Assembly (NCBI RefSeq): GCF_016920785.2
Contig: NW_024609839.1
Span: 6,102,196 to 6,166,195, forward strand
Reading direction: 5' to 3'
Source: Ixodes scapularis
Taxonomy: Eukaryota > Arthropoda > Arachnida > Ixodida > Ixodidae
DNA: 64,000 nucleotides
Shown here: positions 51,206 to 62,884 of the stretch, in pieces
How positions within the stretch are numbered: the first letter of the stretch is position 1
Layout of the letters: each line of letters starts with the position of its first letter
Made by a program: the position numbers and the translations under genes
The notes under the pieces: model-generated
Databases searched by the model: none
What the model was told of the DNA's origin: nothing
Seen by the model: only the letters and a program-made list of their open reading frames with translations

Positions 51206-51362
51206 TAATGTCGTTATGGCCGAGGCCGACGGTCACTCGGTGCGCTAAGTAAGCCCACGCCAGTTTCTTCGAGCGTAGCAGCGTGTGAAGGAATATCGAC
51301 ATGGTGGTGCCATCAGCACGCCATACTGTGTCATCTTGCCGCGCGTTCGCCGTCTTCCTTTT

Positions 51363-51562
51363 TGAGAGCGCAGCTCTCAGGCGCCCTTCTCCGGCTTGAG
51401 CGGCGTCGCTGTAACCGTAAGGTCACGTGACCCCCCCCCCCCCCCCAGGTCACGTGACCCCCCCCCCAGGTCACGTGACCCCTCCCCCCAGGTCACGTGA
51501 CACCTCCGACAATACGTGGACCTCAGTACCCTTCCCTCCTCCTCCTCAAGAGCTGCGTTCTG
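51363..51562 (+). mobile_element. Palindrome-core miniature transposon, copy 3
   Basis: Left GAGAGCGCAGCTCTCAGGCG and right CAAGAGCTGCGTTCT match copy 2 at both ends. The core is three to four tandem units of the palindrome GGTCACGTGACC separated by C-runs of 7-17 bases (51420-51500). The TA borders have decayed. Confidence 0.85.
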
Positions 51563-51728
51563 ATTCGGCGTCACAGGGAGTGTTAACCGGCTTTCATTTT
51601 CTTTCACCGCTTTATCAGTTGGCGGCTTTCGCGGCGACAGCCGCGCTCCACATCGGCGCGAGTCATATTCGGCACTCTGCCAAAAGATTCCATATTGACG
51701 TCAGGCTGCTCGACACTACTCATACGTC

Positions 51729-51885
51729 ACCTGTTACCTCACGTCAGCTGACACCATGACGTGACATTGTCACGTCGAGTTCCGCAGTGACGCCACGGGT
51801 CCTAATGACGTCAGGTGACGTCGGAAGCCACGTGATGTCATGGCGTCACGTGACATTCAGACTTTACGTGACACCATGGCGGAAC
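51729..51885. repeat. Dense cluster of GTGAC/GTCAC and TGACGTCA words
   Basis: At least ten GTGAC or GTCAC words within 155 bases, in both orientations, including GACGTCAGGTGACGTC and GCGTCACGTGAC. No clear period. Resembles the palindromic material at 10997-11024. Confidence 0.75.
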
Positions 51886-52635
51886 GTTAGAAGCACAAAC
51901 ACGAGACATGCTCTTAATGGAAACAATAAAAACAAAGCGTTTTCACCAGTTATGTCTGAAAGGTTCTCGGGCGATAAAACGAATAACGCTAGGTGGGTGT
52001 TAAGCTAGCGAAACCACCGGCGTGAAATTAGCTGGAGGTACGCGTTCGAAACTGGAGTACGCGATTTTGGAGGTCTTCTTGTTCCAGAAACATTGCATAA
52101 GACGTTCAGGCAGCCACACCAACGACAGGGAACGGGTCATGCACACATGCATGCAGTTTCGTCGTTCCCTGGATTTCAAACCTGGGTGCGAGATTTTCGA
52201 AGGGTTCTTCAATTACCACGAGACAGTTTGTATGCAATAACATGGTTTAACGGGTTGTCCTAGTGCTCTCTACTTAATACACCCTCGTGGTTCAAAAACG
52301 CTATGGATTTCTCGTCGGGCGTGTTACTCGGTTTCTTACGAAACGCCCAGGCGGACTATGGTGCTTGCTCACACCTCTACCGATCATTCAGTCCATCTGC
52401 TACGAAATGACACCTTAGAACTTTGGCGTCCCACCTCTGCTGTCGCAGTGTTTCACTTTACGGGTAGCGTTACCCAATCTTTGGAGTAAAGTCCCTATTG
52501 AAAAATCTAATTAGTATGACCAATTTCTATGTTCTTGTATAATTCTTACGTGGTGCTCTTATGTCTTGTATGATTCATATGTGTTTATTGAACGCAAGAA
52601 ATTTCTCATACAAATGGCCTTTTCACTAAGGCTGG
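51886..52635. other. Stretch without recognised gene
   Basis: Mixed composition, frames under 80 codons without motifs. Confidence 0.45.
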
Positions 52636-52793
52636 GCGAGTTGGTAAACGTTGAACAGGATGAAAGATGGCGCACAAAAAGACAAGGACAAAAGAGGAAG
52701 GACAGGCGCGTCACGTCATGCACCTGTCTGTATTCCTTCCTCTTTTGCCCTTGCGCCATCTTTCATCGTCATAACCAATTAGGGTTTTTCTTG
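52636..52793. mobile_element. Foldback miniature transposon with GATGAAAGATGGCGCA arms
   Basis: GATGAAAGATGGCGCACAAA...AGAGGAAGGACAGGCGC pairs with GCACCTGTCTGTATTCC...TTGCGCCATCTTTCATCG; arms about 55-60 bp with indels. Loop under 15 bases. Confidence 0.85.
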
Positions 52794-53376
52794 CAGTACG
52801 CTCAGACTTGTGCTGGTTACTTGAAATATGTAATGAATTACCCTTACTAATTACTTTAGCTGAAAAGTAACGGATTACTTTACTCGCTACGTTACAAATT
52901 AGTTTCACGTTATTTACGCGCACTTACCCAGAAAACGATAAAAACAATTTTGATATCTTTTTAAAAATGTTCCGCAACACTAGTTTTCATTTCTGATACG
53001 CCCGTATTACGGTACTCCTTGTAAAAATAAAATATGGTATTGAAGAGAAAGAGTGCAGGTGCTCTCCATTCACCTGTAAGCTGACAAGGCACCGAAAGCT
53101 GCAACCACAACCGCCATCCCGTTAGCTTACGGCCTCCGGAAAGGGTCCCTGGAATTGTGCAGACAAAGCTAGCGGTGCGCATGCTCTGTAGCTACCTCCG
53201 CTACGAGATTCGGAGCTTACGAAAGCTCCCTTTTGACTCGGGGGATTCGCCTGTTATTCGCAAGAAAAGAAAAACTTGGCTCCAACGTTACAATGTATAG
53301 TCAATGCAGAATGCGGGTGTCCCAGCTTATTTCTCTGTTTTCGTAGATTAGAGTATGCTGTTGTTGCTGATGACAA

Positions 53377-53415
53377 TGTGTGTGTGTGTGTGTGTTTTTG
53401 TTTTTGTTTTTGCAA
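53377..53415. repeat. (TG)n followed by (TTTTTG)n microsatellite
   Basis: About nine TG units then three TTTTTG units, inside the long GTAAC-rich transposon. Confidence 0.93.
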
Positions 53416-53696
53416 GCAAAGTATGCACCGAAACTCTAGGTTTCCGTTCTCCTCAATGCCCTGAATTTGGAACATCTTATTAAGAGATGGCCATGAAGAG
53501 GACGGACACGCCATGACCGAAAACTCGACCACTCAGAGAAAAAGTGGTGGTTGCGGGTTATCGATCGTTCATCGGTTCTCACTTTCATACCAATAATCGT
53601 GGAGGCCAGGGGAGGAAAGGGGAAAAGGCCTAGAGAGCGAGAGAAGCGGTGGCCATCGGTCTCACAAAACAATAGAGGATCACACCACTTTTACGC

Positions 53697-53757
53697 GCTC
53701 TCTCTCTCTCTCTCTGTCAGCACTCCTTAAATTGCTTACCCCCCCCCCCCCCCCCCC
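53697..53757. repeat. (TC)n run and 19-base poly-C
   Basis: CTCTCTCTCTCTCTCTCTCT at 53699-53718 and a poly-C run at about 53739-53757. Confidence 0.92.
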
Positions 53758-54515
53758 TTAATCTTGACTGTTACTTGTAAAGTGAGGAGTGGACTCTACC
53801 ACCATGCCCAGACAAGTAAACCAAAACATGTATCGTCCGTGCCCTCGAAGACGATGCTCTTCGCCTCGCGCCGGGCGCTTTCCAGCCTCGCCTCAAGAGC
53901 GTGCTAGAATCAAGTAGCGCACATCAAAATCAAAGGATTCGACCCCGTGCGCGAGGCTACATCGTCTGTTAGTCGAGTTGTGAATCCGTGAATCGGGGGG
54001 TACGGACCCGCGTCTGATGTCTGTGCACAAGGTGGGGGACGTCGAAGAATTTGAAAGGGTGTAAAAGACAAAAACAAATAGACACGAACAGCTTTCTCCT
54101 GCCCGGGAGAAGAAGAAAAACACGATGGAAGGCGACGGAGAGCTATACTCGGCGTTGTCTTACTTGATCTTTGTCTTTCGTATATAGGTACATGCCTTGC
54201 CCGTTCTTCCAGTGGTTCTAGTGACCGGTCATTCAAAATAGTGTTTTCTCTTTGGCCATTCTCCCCTTCCTGATGTTTCCTATTTTGTTGAACTTGCTCT
54301 CTTTATGCTGCTCAATGTTCTGCTCGTATTGGTCCAGTTACTGTAATATGCTCATATTTTTACAAAAGTAACGAGTAATTAAAGTACTCGGTTACGAAAA
54401 TTTTGTAACGAAATTACATTACAAATTACTCGCGAAAAAAAAAGTAACGTGGCCATTACAGAATTCCTTCAACAAGTAACGAATTACATTGTAACGGATT
54501 ACTTGCCAAAAAGCG

Positions 54516-55776
54516 TCGGAGCCAATCCGTAGCTCGGAGATCCTCCCGGGACCTTCCGGTTGGAGGAGGGACGCGCCAAGCCACATATCACGCCCGGAGC
54601 GCTGTTGGCTCGCATGGCTCGTAGCATTCGCTGCGGTCGGTCAGAAAATGAAACCAAGTATAACTTTCTTTTTCTTCTTTTTTCTAGCGCTTTTATATTT
54701 CTTTTTCTTCCGGTTATAAAGACCAAAAGGAGCTAACGAAGAAACGTAAAAAAAAAAAGGCGGGGGAGTAGCTGGAATGCAAGAACCAATCAAAGTGAAG
54801 ATGAGAAAGTGAGGAACGAATCGAGAAAAAGAAGGGAAAAAAAGTAAGCAATTGAGAAATAAAGGAAAAATGAAACAGAAAGGTATCATTCGAGAGAAGG
54901 AGGACAAACAAGAGAAAGCGTTAGCAGACCGCAGGAAAGGCTCATTAATTGTTACTGGGCCACGTTTCCGCTTCCCTCGGTCGTCAGTCAATTTGGCAAT
55001 ATTTTCGGATCTGCCGAATGAACACTTTTCTACGTTACGTTTTTCCTCGAAGGGGTTCTTTGTCGCTTTCTTTGGATCGAAGTCGGAGTTGGTGCGTGCG
55101 GTCCGTGTAGATGATCAAAAGGAGCGACAGGACGAAATGATAGTTTTCCGATGAGTCCGGAAGAGACATCAATGGCGTCTAATGCTTGTGTCCGAGGCAC
55201 CCGGAGCTGCGATGACCCGAAGACCATGTGGCTATGCTTTGCCTGCCTGTTTCTTGTGCGTCTCGAAGAAAGCTCTTTTTCTTCGAGCTCTCGGTGCTCG
55301 ACTGCATCTGGTGTAACGAAGCGGAAGCTGTTTTCAAGACCAACAGGCGGCGCTCTCTCGGTGCTCTGGCTTTAGCTGGGAACAGGGCGCTTGCTCTCAG
55401 CCGAACGTGCTTTGTCAACGACACAGAGTACGAACCTTTGTCTTTCGGCGCCGCAATCCGCGCCTCAGTCTGATTGGCTAAGGAGTGAAGGCGCAGATCG
55501 TCTGGCCCTCTAGTTCGCGCCGCTGGTTTGTCTACACAGCTATCGTGGCGGGACGCGGAGAGCGTTACGGGATGGAAACTCCCGAGTCTCCAGACTCGCA
55601 CTGCGGTTTTCAAGATTGCACTTTCTAGAGTAACGAAGCAAATCGGCATTTATCGCTATCAATTACCTGTGGACGCACCTATGGAGATGCGAGCGGTGAC
55701 GCGTGAAAATACCACGACGAAATACGGCCGAAACGAAGCAGCTCTTCTCGTATTCGTTTTGTTCTTCGAGTTATTC
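54516..55776. other. Stretch without recognised gene
   Basis: The minus frame 55179-55649 (156 codons) and overlapping plus frames have no recognised motif. A purine-rich segment covers 54660-54930. Confidence 0.4.
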
Positions 55777-55784
55777 CGCTAGCA
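55777..55784. repeat. 8-bp target duplication CGCTAGCA (left)
   Basis: CGCTAGCA recurs exactly at 56059-56066. Confidence 0.93.
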
Positions 55785-56058
55785 CATAGGTTCTCAAATG
55801 GGGGTCCGCCAAGGCATTTTAGGTGTCTGCGAAGCCCCGCCTCATCGGTCAAGCCCGGCAATAAGAGTTATTTATGTAGATTGGTGACAAATGTTCCCAT
55901 TCTCGTGTGTATGCCGATGAGAGAGGTCTACTTCACACTTGCCCTTAGTTATACCCGTCTAGTAAGTCATTTTTATAACTAACCTATGCCTTTTCCTTCC
56001 CTATTATCTCCGCCGATCCACAAGGGGTCCGCGAAACATTAACGGTTGGGAACCACTG
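55785..56058. mobile_element. hAT-type miniature transposon
   Basis: 274 bp. Left CATAGGTTCTCAAATGG and reverse-complemented right CAGTGGTTCCCAACCGT resemble the CAGTGGTTCTCAACC consensus of hAT nonautonomous elements. The perfect 8-bp duplication CGCTAGCA on both sides is diagnostic of hAT. GGGGTCCGC subterminal words occur at both ends. Confidence 0.93.
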
Positions 56059-56787
56059 CGCTAGCATATATCGTTGAAGAGCATAATTTTTCACGACCCT
56101 GCCTAGTTTAATGTCGTGTGGGTCTGCGGCATTTTCAACGAGCGAAGTTGAAACAAACAACCTGTGGACTCCGCATAAAACTTTTTTTTTCTTTTTCTTT
56201 ATCTGCGCGTCGTTTTGTTGTTACATTTTCCCGCGTTCCTAAATATAGAAAAAAAAACAAAGCCGGAGATAAAATAATTTCAATAACTACAGACCGACAT
56301 CGCTCACTTCCGTTTCATGTAAAATCTTAGAACTATACTTTCATCCCAGAATATGGCCTACTTATCTTCAAACAGTCTCATTTTCTTTAGTCAGCATGGG
56401 TTTCAACGCGGTCATTCCTGTGAACCACAATTATTTGAATTGATTACTGACTTTCACCTTTTCGTTCACTCCTCTTGTCCTACCGAGGCTTTTTTTTTAT
56501 TTTGCTAAAGCTTTTGATCGGGTCCCGCATAACAGATTAATATACAAATTAGAAACTATTAATATAAACGCTTCTGCTATTCAGTGGATAGCTGCTTCTT
56601 CAACAAACCGCTCTCAATCTGTTGTAATTTACAAGTGTGTCTCCTCCCCTATGCCGGGGAAGTCCGGGCGTCCCTCGGGGCTCTGTCCTCGGTCCGGTAT
56701 TGTTTCTTTTATATATAAATGACCTTCACTCTACCAATCAATCCAGCATACCTCGATTCGCCAGAGGTCGGCATTTTAGGTCGCCCT

Positions 56788-57020
56788 CACTCACCCTCGC
56801 ACCCACACTCACCTCAGCCCCTCACTCACCCGCATCCTCGCAGTCACACTCACCTTCAGCTCTTCACCCACCCTCACTGAACCTCACGGCCCTCAAGCCC
56901 CTCACGCACTCATGGCCCTCACGCCACTTACCGCCCTCAGGCCCCTCACGCACTCATGGCCCTCACACCCCTCACTGCCCTCACAGCCCTCACGCACTCA
57001 TGGCCCTCACGCCACTCAGG
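56788..57020. repeat. CCCTCACGCACTCATGG satellite, left block
   Basis: Degenerate 9-bp periodicity CTCACGGCC/CTCACGCAC/CTCATGGCC. Translates as SerProHisThr-rich nonsense frames; not coding. Confidence 0.93.
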
Positions 57021-57026
57021 CCCGCT

Positions 57027-57497
57027 TCAAACGGGGCAATTTCGCCTAAAAACCTGACGTCGCAAGATCTGCAACACGGGCCGCCCGCGTTCACACGCAG
57101 CAACCAACTGCTGCAGTTTGCCATCATCATTTTGAAATTTTATTTTTCTTGCACTATTTAAACAAACAGTTGTGCTCTATAAACGTGTTTGTATGCATTT
57201 AAATTTAAATCTCGTTGACGATACTAATGCATCTTTGTGAAATAGTTTATTTTCAAAAACGATCAATTTCAAACCAGAACCAAGTTTTTTATTGGCATCA
57301 TCGCCGGCACAAGTTATCACGTGAAAATATCGCGTCCCTGATTGGATGCAGCCGCTTCAAACGTCTTTGAATAGCTCCGAGTTGCTCGCTTGTTTCGAGC
57401 CGGATTCGATCTCAGCAATTCGTGTTGATATAGGAAAAGCTAGGGAGCAACCCGCCAGCAACACCAAAATTGTTGAGAAAGCTGCTCCGTCTGAAGG
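57027..57497. mobile_element. Miniature transposon with CGCTTCAAACGGGGCA ends
   Basis: CGCTTCAAACGGGGCAATTT at the left and, reverse-complemented, CCCTTCAGACGGAGCAGCTT at the right. It interrupts the satellite; possible GGCC duplication at the borders. About 470 bp, no coding. Confidence 0.75.
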
Positions 57498-57855
57498 GGG
57501 CCTCACGCACTCACCGCCCTCACGCACTCATGGCCCTCACACCCCTCAAGCACTTACTGCTCTCACGGTCCTCACGCACTCATACCCCTCACGGCCCTCA
57601 TGCCACTCACACACTCATCGCCCTCACGCCCCTCACGCACTCATGGCCCTCACACCCCTCAAGCACTCACCGCCCTCACGGCCCTCGCGTACTCATGGCC
57701 CTCACGCCACTCACGCACTCACCGTCCTCAAGCCTCTCACGCACTCATGGCCCTCACACCCCTCACGCTCCTCACGCACTCACCGCCCTCACGGCCCTCA
57801 CGCACTCACGGTCCTCACAGCCCTCCCGGCCCTCACTCACCCTCACACTCATGAA
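57498..57855. repeat. CCCTCACGCACTCATGG satellite, right block
   Basis: Continuation of the array with the same 9-bp-based units; open frames on the plus strand up to 172 codons are repeat artefacts. Confidence 0.93.
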
Positions 57856-57945
57856 TTTTCATAGTTCGGAAACTCACTCACTCTCACTTCACCTGTGAAA
57901 ATGAGGGTGAGTGGGGGCCCTCATGAGTGAGGTTTCCCGAGGTAT

Positions 57946-58393
57946 GCTCTTCGCGGATGATTGCGTCATTTATCGGATCATTTCTAACCCCTTGGATCTT
58001 CGCATACTCCAGCGGGTCCTAGACATGGTCCAGCTATGGTGCACCTCATGGTTAATGCAAATAAACACTAACAAAACTAAAGCTGTCACTTTTACATTGA
58101 AATTACAAATCACTCATCACGTGTACATGATTGGAGAGGACCGCATTGAAAACGTTACGTCAATTAAATACCTCGGCGTCCACCTAACAGATAACTTATC
58201 ATGGAACCTTCATATTGAACATGTAACCCGCAAAGCATCCAGAACTCTTGGTTTTCTTAAAAGCTCTTTATTTCACGGTAACAAAGAAACTAAACTTCTT
58301 GCGTATACTGCTCTCGTCGGGTCGCAGTTGAAACATGCATCCATCATATGGCACCCTCATCAGCCTTACTTAACCAACCATATTGACCCTTAG
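57946..58393 (+). pseudogene. LINE RT palm/thumb fragment with FADD
   Basis: About 149 codons from MLFADDCVIYRIISNPLDLR to LTNHIDP. The catalytic FADD is intact here, followed by QLWCTSWLMQINTNKTKAVT and then the RT thumb (KASRTLGFLKSSLF, LEYASI-like LKHASIIWHPHQ). The stop at 58391 is made by the second insertion (its CCTTAG end), not by the LINE itself. Confidence 0.88.
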
Positions 58394-59873
58394 CGAAAAG
58401 TAAGACGTTTGAAATATACCACATTCTAATTTGAGTGCATTTCAAGTGCAGTTCATAATTTTAAGTACACAAAAAATATACTGAAAATATACACTTGCTT
58501 TTTTTTACTTAGTACTAAAATATATTCCTGAACATCTTTTTAAAGTACCTTTATTTAATCTACATTTGAAGTTTCCTTCATGCGTTCTGAAATATATAAA
58601 TACTAAATTAATAGGCACAAAATACCTTGAAAATAGATTTATTAAAATATTTATTTATTTCATGCAAAATATACTCCAACCCTAATGAAAATACAGCAAT
58701 CAAATATATGTGCAGAATACTCTTCAAATGCCTGGAATTTGTGAATACTGTTGTTTTAAACTCTAAGTATCTTTTGACTGCATACTTTGGTAGTTTGACT
58801 TAAACTACCAAAGTATTGAAAAGCTCGCTATATCAAAATTTCACTTCAAGCAGATGTGGAGCACACTGAAGTGCCTAGATACAACATTTCATTAGTTTGT
58901 CAATTGGGTTGTGCGGCGCATCGCAATGATAGATCAGCCCAGTTTATGTCATTGTTTCCTTTTTTCTGTCAAGAACACATCTAATTAGTTTCTTGCTCAC
59001 CAATCACAAACGGGGTTCGGGAACTACAAGCACAACAGCTGATGCTGGAAAGCTTCAGCAAGTGCCGTGAGCAGATATGTTTTGCGTGGTTGTTAGCACA
59101 ATGTTAGTTCACTGATTGCGTCTACTCACCATTGTACGTGATGTGAGTAGTTACTTTAATATAGTGATCTTAATGACCATATTAAATAGCCAACTAGTAA
59201 AGAAAAGCAAAATAACTATTTTAAAGTGAACAAACTGCCTTGACTCGCTTCGTCCTGAGTGGTGCTATGCATAGAAGCTATAACATTTCTTCTATGAGCC
59301 GTTTTTGTGGATATTGTTTTAGCGACTGCGCCGAATTATTATTGTACCAATGCTTTTTAGTAAGAGATATCGTCCACGAACTTCAAAACACGGTTTCCCC
59401 TTTGACAGACTCCCGAGGGGAAGATCGAATACATGAACCTTAATAAGTGCAGAGGTGGTCACCGGCCAAATGATTACCTTCATTATGTAGGCTATATAAG
59501 GCTCTAGAGCAGTCAACGGGACTGTGCTTCAGGTGTTCAGTGCGTCATGCTGATCGTGTTCTTTTCTAATGTGTAGTTGTGGGATGTATTTAGTAGTGCC
59601 TTCAAATGCCACAGTGTTACCATTTACAAACAAAATCCAAAATAATAAAAAAATTGTGTTGCGGAGTTTTTAATACACAAATGACGTCACGAGGGGCAAG
59701 GAATTGTATTTTTGGTATATCTAAAATCTTTTCCGATTAATATTTATGATATATTTGAATACCTTACGCGCGTATTTCGAATGTGGACAAAATACTACAG
59801 AATAATACCAAAATGAATATTCATATTCAATATATTTAAACTTTGTTTCAAGTACGGCCTCTTTTTGCTAAGG
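58388..59873. mobile_element. DNA transposon with CCTTAGC ends, AT-rich, 1.49 kb
   Basis: Left CCTTAGCGAAAAGTAAGACG and reverse-complemented right CCTTAGCAAAAAGAGGCCGT form short inverted ends. Both inner flanks are rich in GAAATATA and similar words. No transposase frame (longest frame 67 codons). It interrupts the LINE between HID and LQNKAARC. Confidence 0.75.
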
Positions 59874-60544
59874 CGAGGCACTTCAAAATAAAGCTGCAAG
59901 ATGTATAACCCACGACTCCTCCCGTACTTCCAGTGTGTCTAACATGAAAGGTAACCTCAACCCAACTGCAGTACCGAAGATGTATTGCTCGCATGTCATT
60001 TTTCCACAAGCTCTATGATGGATCATCTCCCTATAGGACCTGATTTATTCAGCCTGCTCATCGGATATCGTCTCGCGTAGATCATCACTTCAAAGTATCG
60101 CCCATCTCTGGCCGTACTAGCTTGGTCAACAATTCCCCTCTGGCTCTTGCCATCTCCGAATGCCTGCCCAGAGAAATCGCGTTAATCACTTCCCCTGATA
60201 TCTTCATTTGTTTTTTAAGTAATTTGTATCAACTTATATAGTGCTGCTTGTGTTATGTTTTCATCAAGTGTTCTTGTTGTTTTGTTTATTGATTGTCTAA
60301 CATTGTTCATGCCAACTATGTAATTGTTTTTTTTTTCACTTAAACCAATTGTATCAAACTTTGTATCATCGCTTTCCCCCCCCTCCCCCAATGTAACGCC
60401 CGTCAGGGCGTTTAGGGTAAATAAATAAATAAATATGTTTTGGAAGTGTAGTTTTTTTTTCACAGGAAAAACTTAAAAGCTGCGCGTTCTTTTTAGGATA
60501 ACAACATAACTAATAGTAAAAACTTCATCCACGAAAGCAGTTTT

Positions 60545-61690
60545 GTCTTCCGTCTCGAACCGAAACCGAACCGTTGTGTTTAACCAAACCGGAACTGAAC
60601 AGTACCTAAATATTCGGCGTTATTTTGAAACTGAACTGGAACTGAGCCGGAAAAAAAATATAACGGTAACCGGTTCACAACGGGTCGGGGTAATTTGTTT
60701 TTTAATATAAAAAAAAATGAATATTTGATAACTAAAAATTGACAGAGCTTTGTATTTCTGTGTATTGATCAATCGTCCTATGCAGAATTGCAATGCATAA
60801 GAAATTGTTTTTTTTTTTCGAGGCGCTTTTGTATTGGCACTATGATTAATCATGAATCACGGGACGCCATGCTGTCAAATAAGCTCCCGTCACGTGACGT
60901 TGACTTACTGTAATAAGCCGATTTAGATAAAGTCACTAGATTCCTCGGCGTTGTTGAGGCCGTAATGTCACGTGACATCACGGCTTCTCACCCCGAGTCA
61001 CGTGGCACCGTGACGTGCTCGATAGTCATGAGCCCGAGTCGAGTGCTCGGGTTCATGCATCTGCGAACATTCGGGTAACAGCTCGAGTTCAATTCAAGAT
61101 GAGTGTGTTCGAACTGAAGCTCAGCATATGCTCGCTGCTTTGCCATCCCCAGCGCATGACTATGATGAACACTGACGGTATGTAATTAGCGTCAGATCAC
61201 CTGGCCGCTTATTCTAAGAGTAGAGGAGGGAAGAGCTGTTTCTTTCCTTAATTTTTTCTGCGTCTGCCATTGCACAAAAAAAAACAACAACTAATGGGTG
61301 TTTTTTTTTGTGTGTGTGTGCAAGTTATAAACATCCGGGATTCGTTCTTAGCGGTATTTAGTGAAAGTACAACAATTGTTGCCCCACCCATTTTAGATAT
61401 GCATATCATTAAGGCACCCAAACGGGTTTTCCTTTTTGGTGTGCCTCCTCAGAGAGTTGTCCCGGAGAATAGAATCATTGAAAGGACTACTTATCAATTC
61501 GACACTCCCGCCATAAAGCGCGTTCTTATGATGGCAGACGCTGGCGCCGTTCCTCACGACGCTGCACCAAGCGAGAATTATTTGACTCTGAAATCCATGG
61601 CTTGCACTTAGTGCGAATCCTCTGCAGCGTGCAAGCCCGGTTCAGATTTTCTCGGCAAGAACAAATCGAAATGACCACCGTCATATAGGG
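60545..61690 (-). repeat. Long dispersed repeat, copy B (uninterrupted)
   Basis: Inverted relative to copy A (33440-36085) and collinear with it over more than 1 kb. The GGTTCAGTTCC-type array lies at 60550-60660. The region matching the two flanks of the 740-bp transposon in copy A is continuous here (near 60700-60720). Confidence 0.85.
61270..61611 (+). CDS. Hypothetical 113-codon frame inside repeat copy B
   Basis: Starts in a poly-A/GT tract and ends ENYLTLKSMACT. No domain recognised. Because it lies on the reverse of a dispersed repeat whose other copy does not keep the frame, it is probably fortuitous. Confidence 0.15.
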   Translation: MHKKKQQLMGVFFCVCVQVINIRDSFLAVFSESTTIVAPPILDMHIIKAPKRVFLFGVPPQRVVPENRIIERTTYQFDTPAIKRVLMMADAGAVPHDAAPSENYLTLKSMACT

Positions 61691-62880
61691 GATCATGCGT
61701 AGCCACCCTCGTTTACCTTGAACCGTTCTATATAGAAAATTAGTTTGACATGTTGCGTTGCCTTTTGATTTGTATATATTTGTTGCTCATTGTTTTGTAG
61801 TGCTTATGTGATTTCTCTTATATTTCAAGTTTTTAATTACAATGAATATCACTACTTCGCCTATACATTAAGTACCTTTTTGAAAACGTAGACAAAAATA
61901 AGAATATATATTTTTCGAAATCGTAGTGGCGCACGTGCCGGTGAGCCTGCTGTATTTTAGTCAGATCAGCACACATTTCACACGATTACGGCTCAAATAG
62001 AGGACATACAAACAGAATATTACATTTCTAGAGTGTATTTTTCGTATAGTCGACTACTATATCTGAAATAATTACAAAAAATAAAAGCTTACAAAAATTG
62101 GGTTTTTGAAAGAAATCGATTTTTAACTTTGAACATTTTTTATTTCCCCCCTAAGGTTTGCGTGAAGGTGGCTAGGTGGCTAGTCAGCAGATCATAATGG
62201 AATTCTTATATCTATCGTGAGCTTGCTTTGCGCTTTCTATGGAGCTGAAGAAAGAAAATTTACCTTAAATACAGACAATGTAAGGACCTGTCAAAGTTGA
62301 CCAAAAATCGACGTGAACGACGAGTTTGAAATTTTTTCTTAGAAAACAGCAAAATTCCTCAAAATATTTAAACGCATCAAGGTGTCTTTATAGAGCCTAT
62401 TAAATGAGGGGGAAAATTTAGAACGGTGGAGGTTCGAAACTAGCGCCAGCAGAGGGTGTCAGGCACGCGACCTGCGATGGCAGCCAATAATACGACTTTC
62501 TGCCACTGCGGCGTCTATGCTTCGTAACTCGAGAACAAACAATCTGGGGAACATGGTGTTTGCAGCGTCCTTTATTTGAGGAATGCCCCCAAAACATGTA
62601 TTTCTTTCGTCAAAATTAAAAATGAGACTCTTGTAGCCTGGCCGATTTGAGATGAAGCCAACCATAGATAGCTTGGCGTTGCATGTGCTTACGCCAGCAG
62701 AGGAAGTTGGCGTATTGTCACCTTGAATTTTAAAAAAAGAATCCACCAGGTGGCGATACCCGAACTTCTCGCCGCGAATGAAAGGTAGGCTGAAGGAGCG
62801 TTGTGAGCTGGTTTTTAGCTCAGTTGCATCGTCTTCATATATGGTGGGAAACGTATTTTATAAACAATATGTCGGGATAT
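61691..62880. other. AT-rich stretch without supported gene
   Basis: A minus frame of 95 codons at 62459-62746 has CNAKLSMVGFISNRPGYKSL but no domain I can name. CGCCAGCAGAGG occurs twice, at about 62443 and 62692, possibly marking a repeat. Confidence 0.4.
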
Positions 62881-62884
62881 TGCC

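Larger units (their letters stand above)
52822..54515 (+). mobile_element. GTAAC-rich DNA transposon, long copy
   Basis: Left end has AATTACTTTAGCTGAAAAGT, then AACGGATTACTTTACTCGC. The right end (54360-54515) has AACGTGGCCATTACAGAATT and many GTAACG/GTAATT words. The homologous short copy at 43513-44292 shows the same ends. The inner 53.3-54.3 kb part contains microsatellites and short frames without a recognised transposase. Confidence 0.8.
56751..57942. mobile_element. Satellite-bearing inserted element (CCTCG...CGAGG)
   Basis: An insert starting CCTCGATTCGCCAGAGG and ending TTTCCCGAGG, with TA on either side. It is largely made of CCTCACGCACTCATGGCC-type units (about 9-bp base period) in two blocks. 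Near its right end the polarity inverts (CTCACCCTCACACTCATG, then ATGAGGGTGAGTGGGGG), giving a terminal foldback. It sits inside the LINE RT and contains another transposon at 57027-57497. Confidence 0.8.
56265..60436 (+). mobile_element. LINE (CR1/L2/jockey-like) split by two later insertions
   Basis: Three collinear parts belong to one plus-strand LINE. 56265-56750 has a degraded NYRPTSLTSVSCKILE block, AKAFDRVPHNRLIYKLE and a GRPSGLCPRSG stretch from the PQGSVLGP motif. 57943-58387 has MLFADDCVIYRII (intact ADD), INTNKTKAVTF and IKYLGVHLTDNLSWN, ending at YLTNHID. 59874-60436 has LQNKAARCITHDSS, a broken carboxy end and a 3' untranslated region ending in GTAACGCCCGTCAGGGCGTT, TAGGGTA and (AATA)n. 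The insertions are 56751-57942 and 58388-59873. Confidence 0.92.

Noticed and set aside
56637..57898. Plus-strand frames rich in Thr, His, Pro and Ser (up to 174 codons)
   Set aside because: Products of the CCCTCACGCACTC satellite, not of selection.
61270..61611. Candidate small gene ending ENYLTLKSMACT
   Set aside because: It lies antisense in a dispersed repeat and the other copy does not keep the frame.
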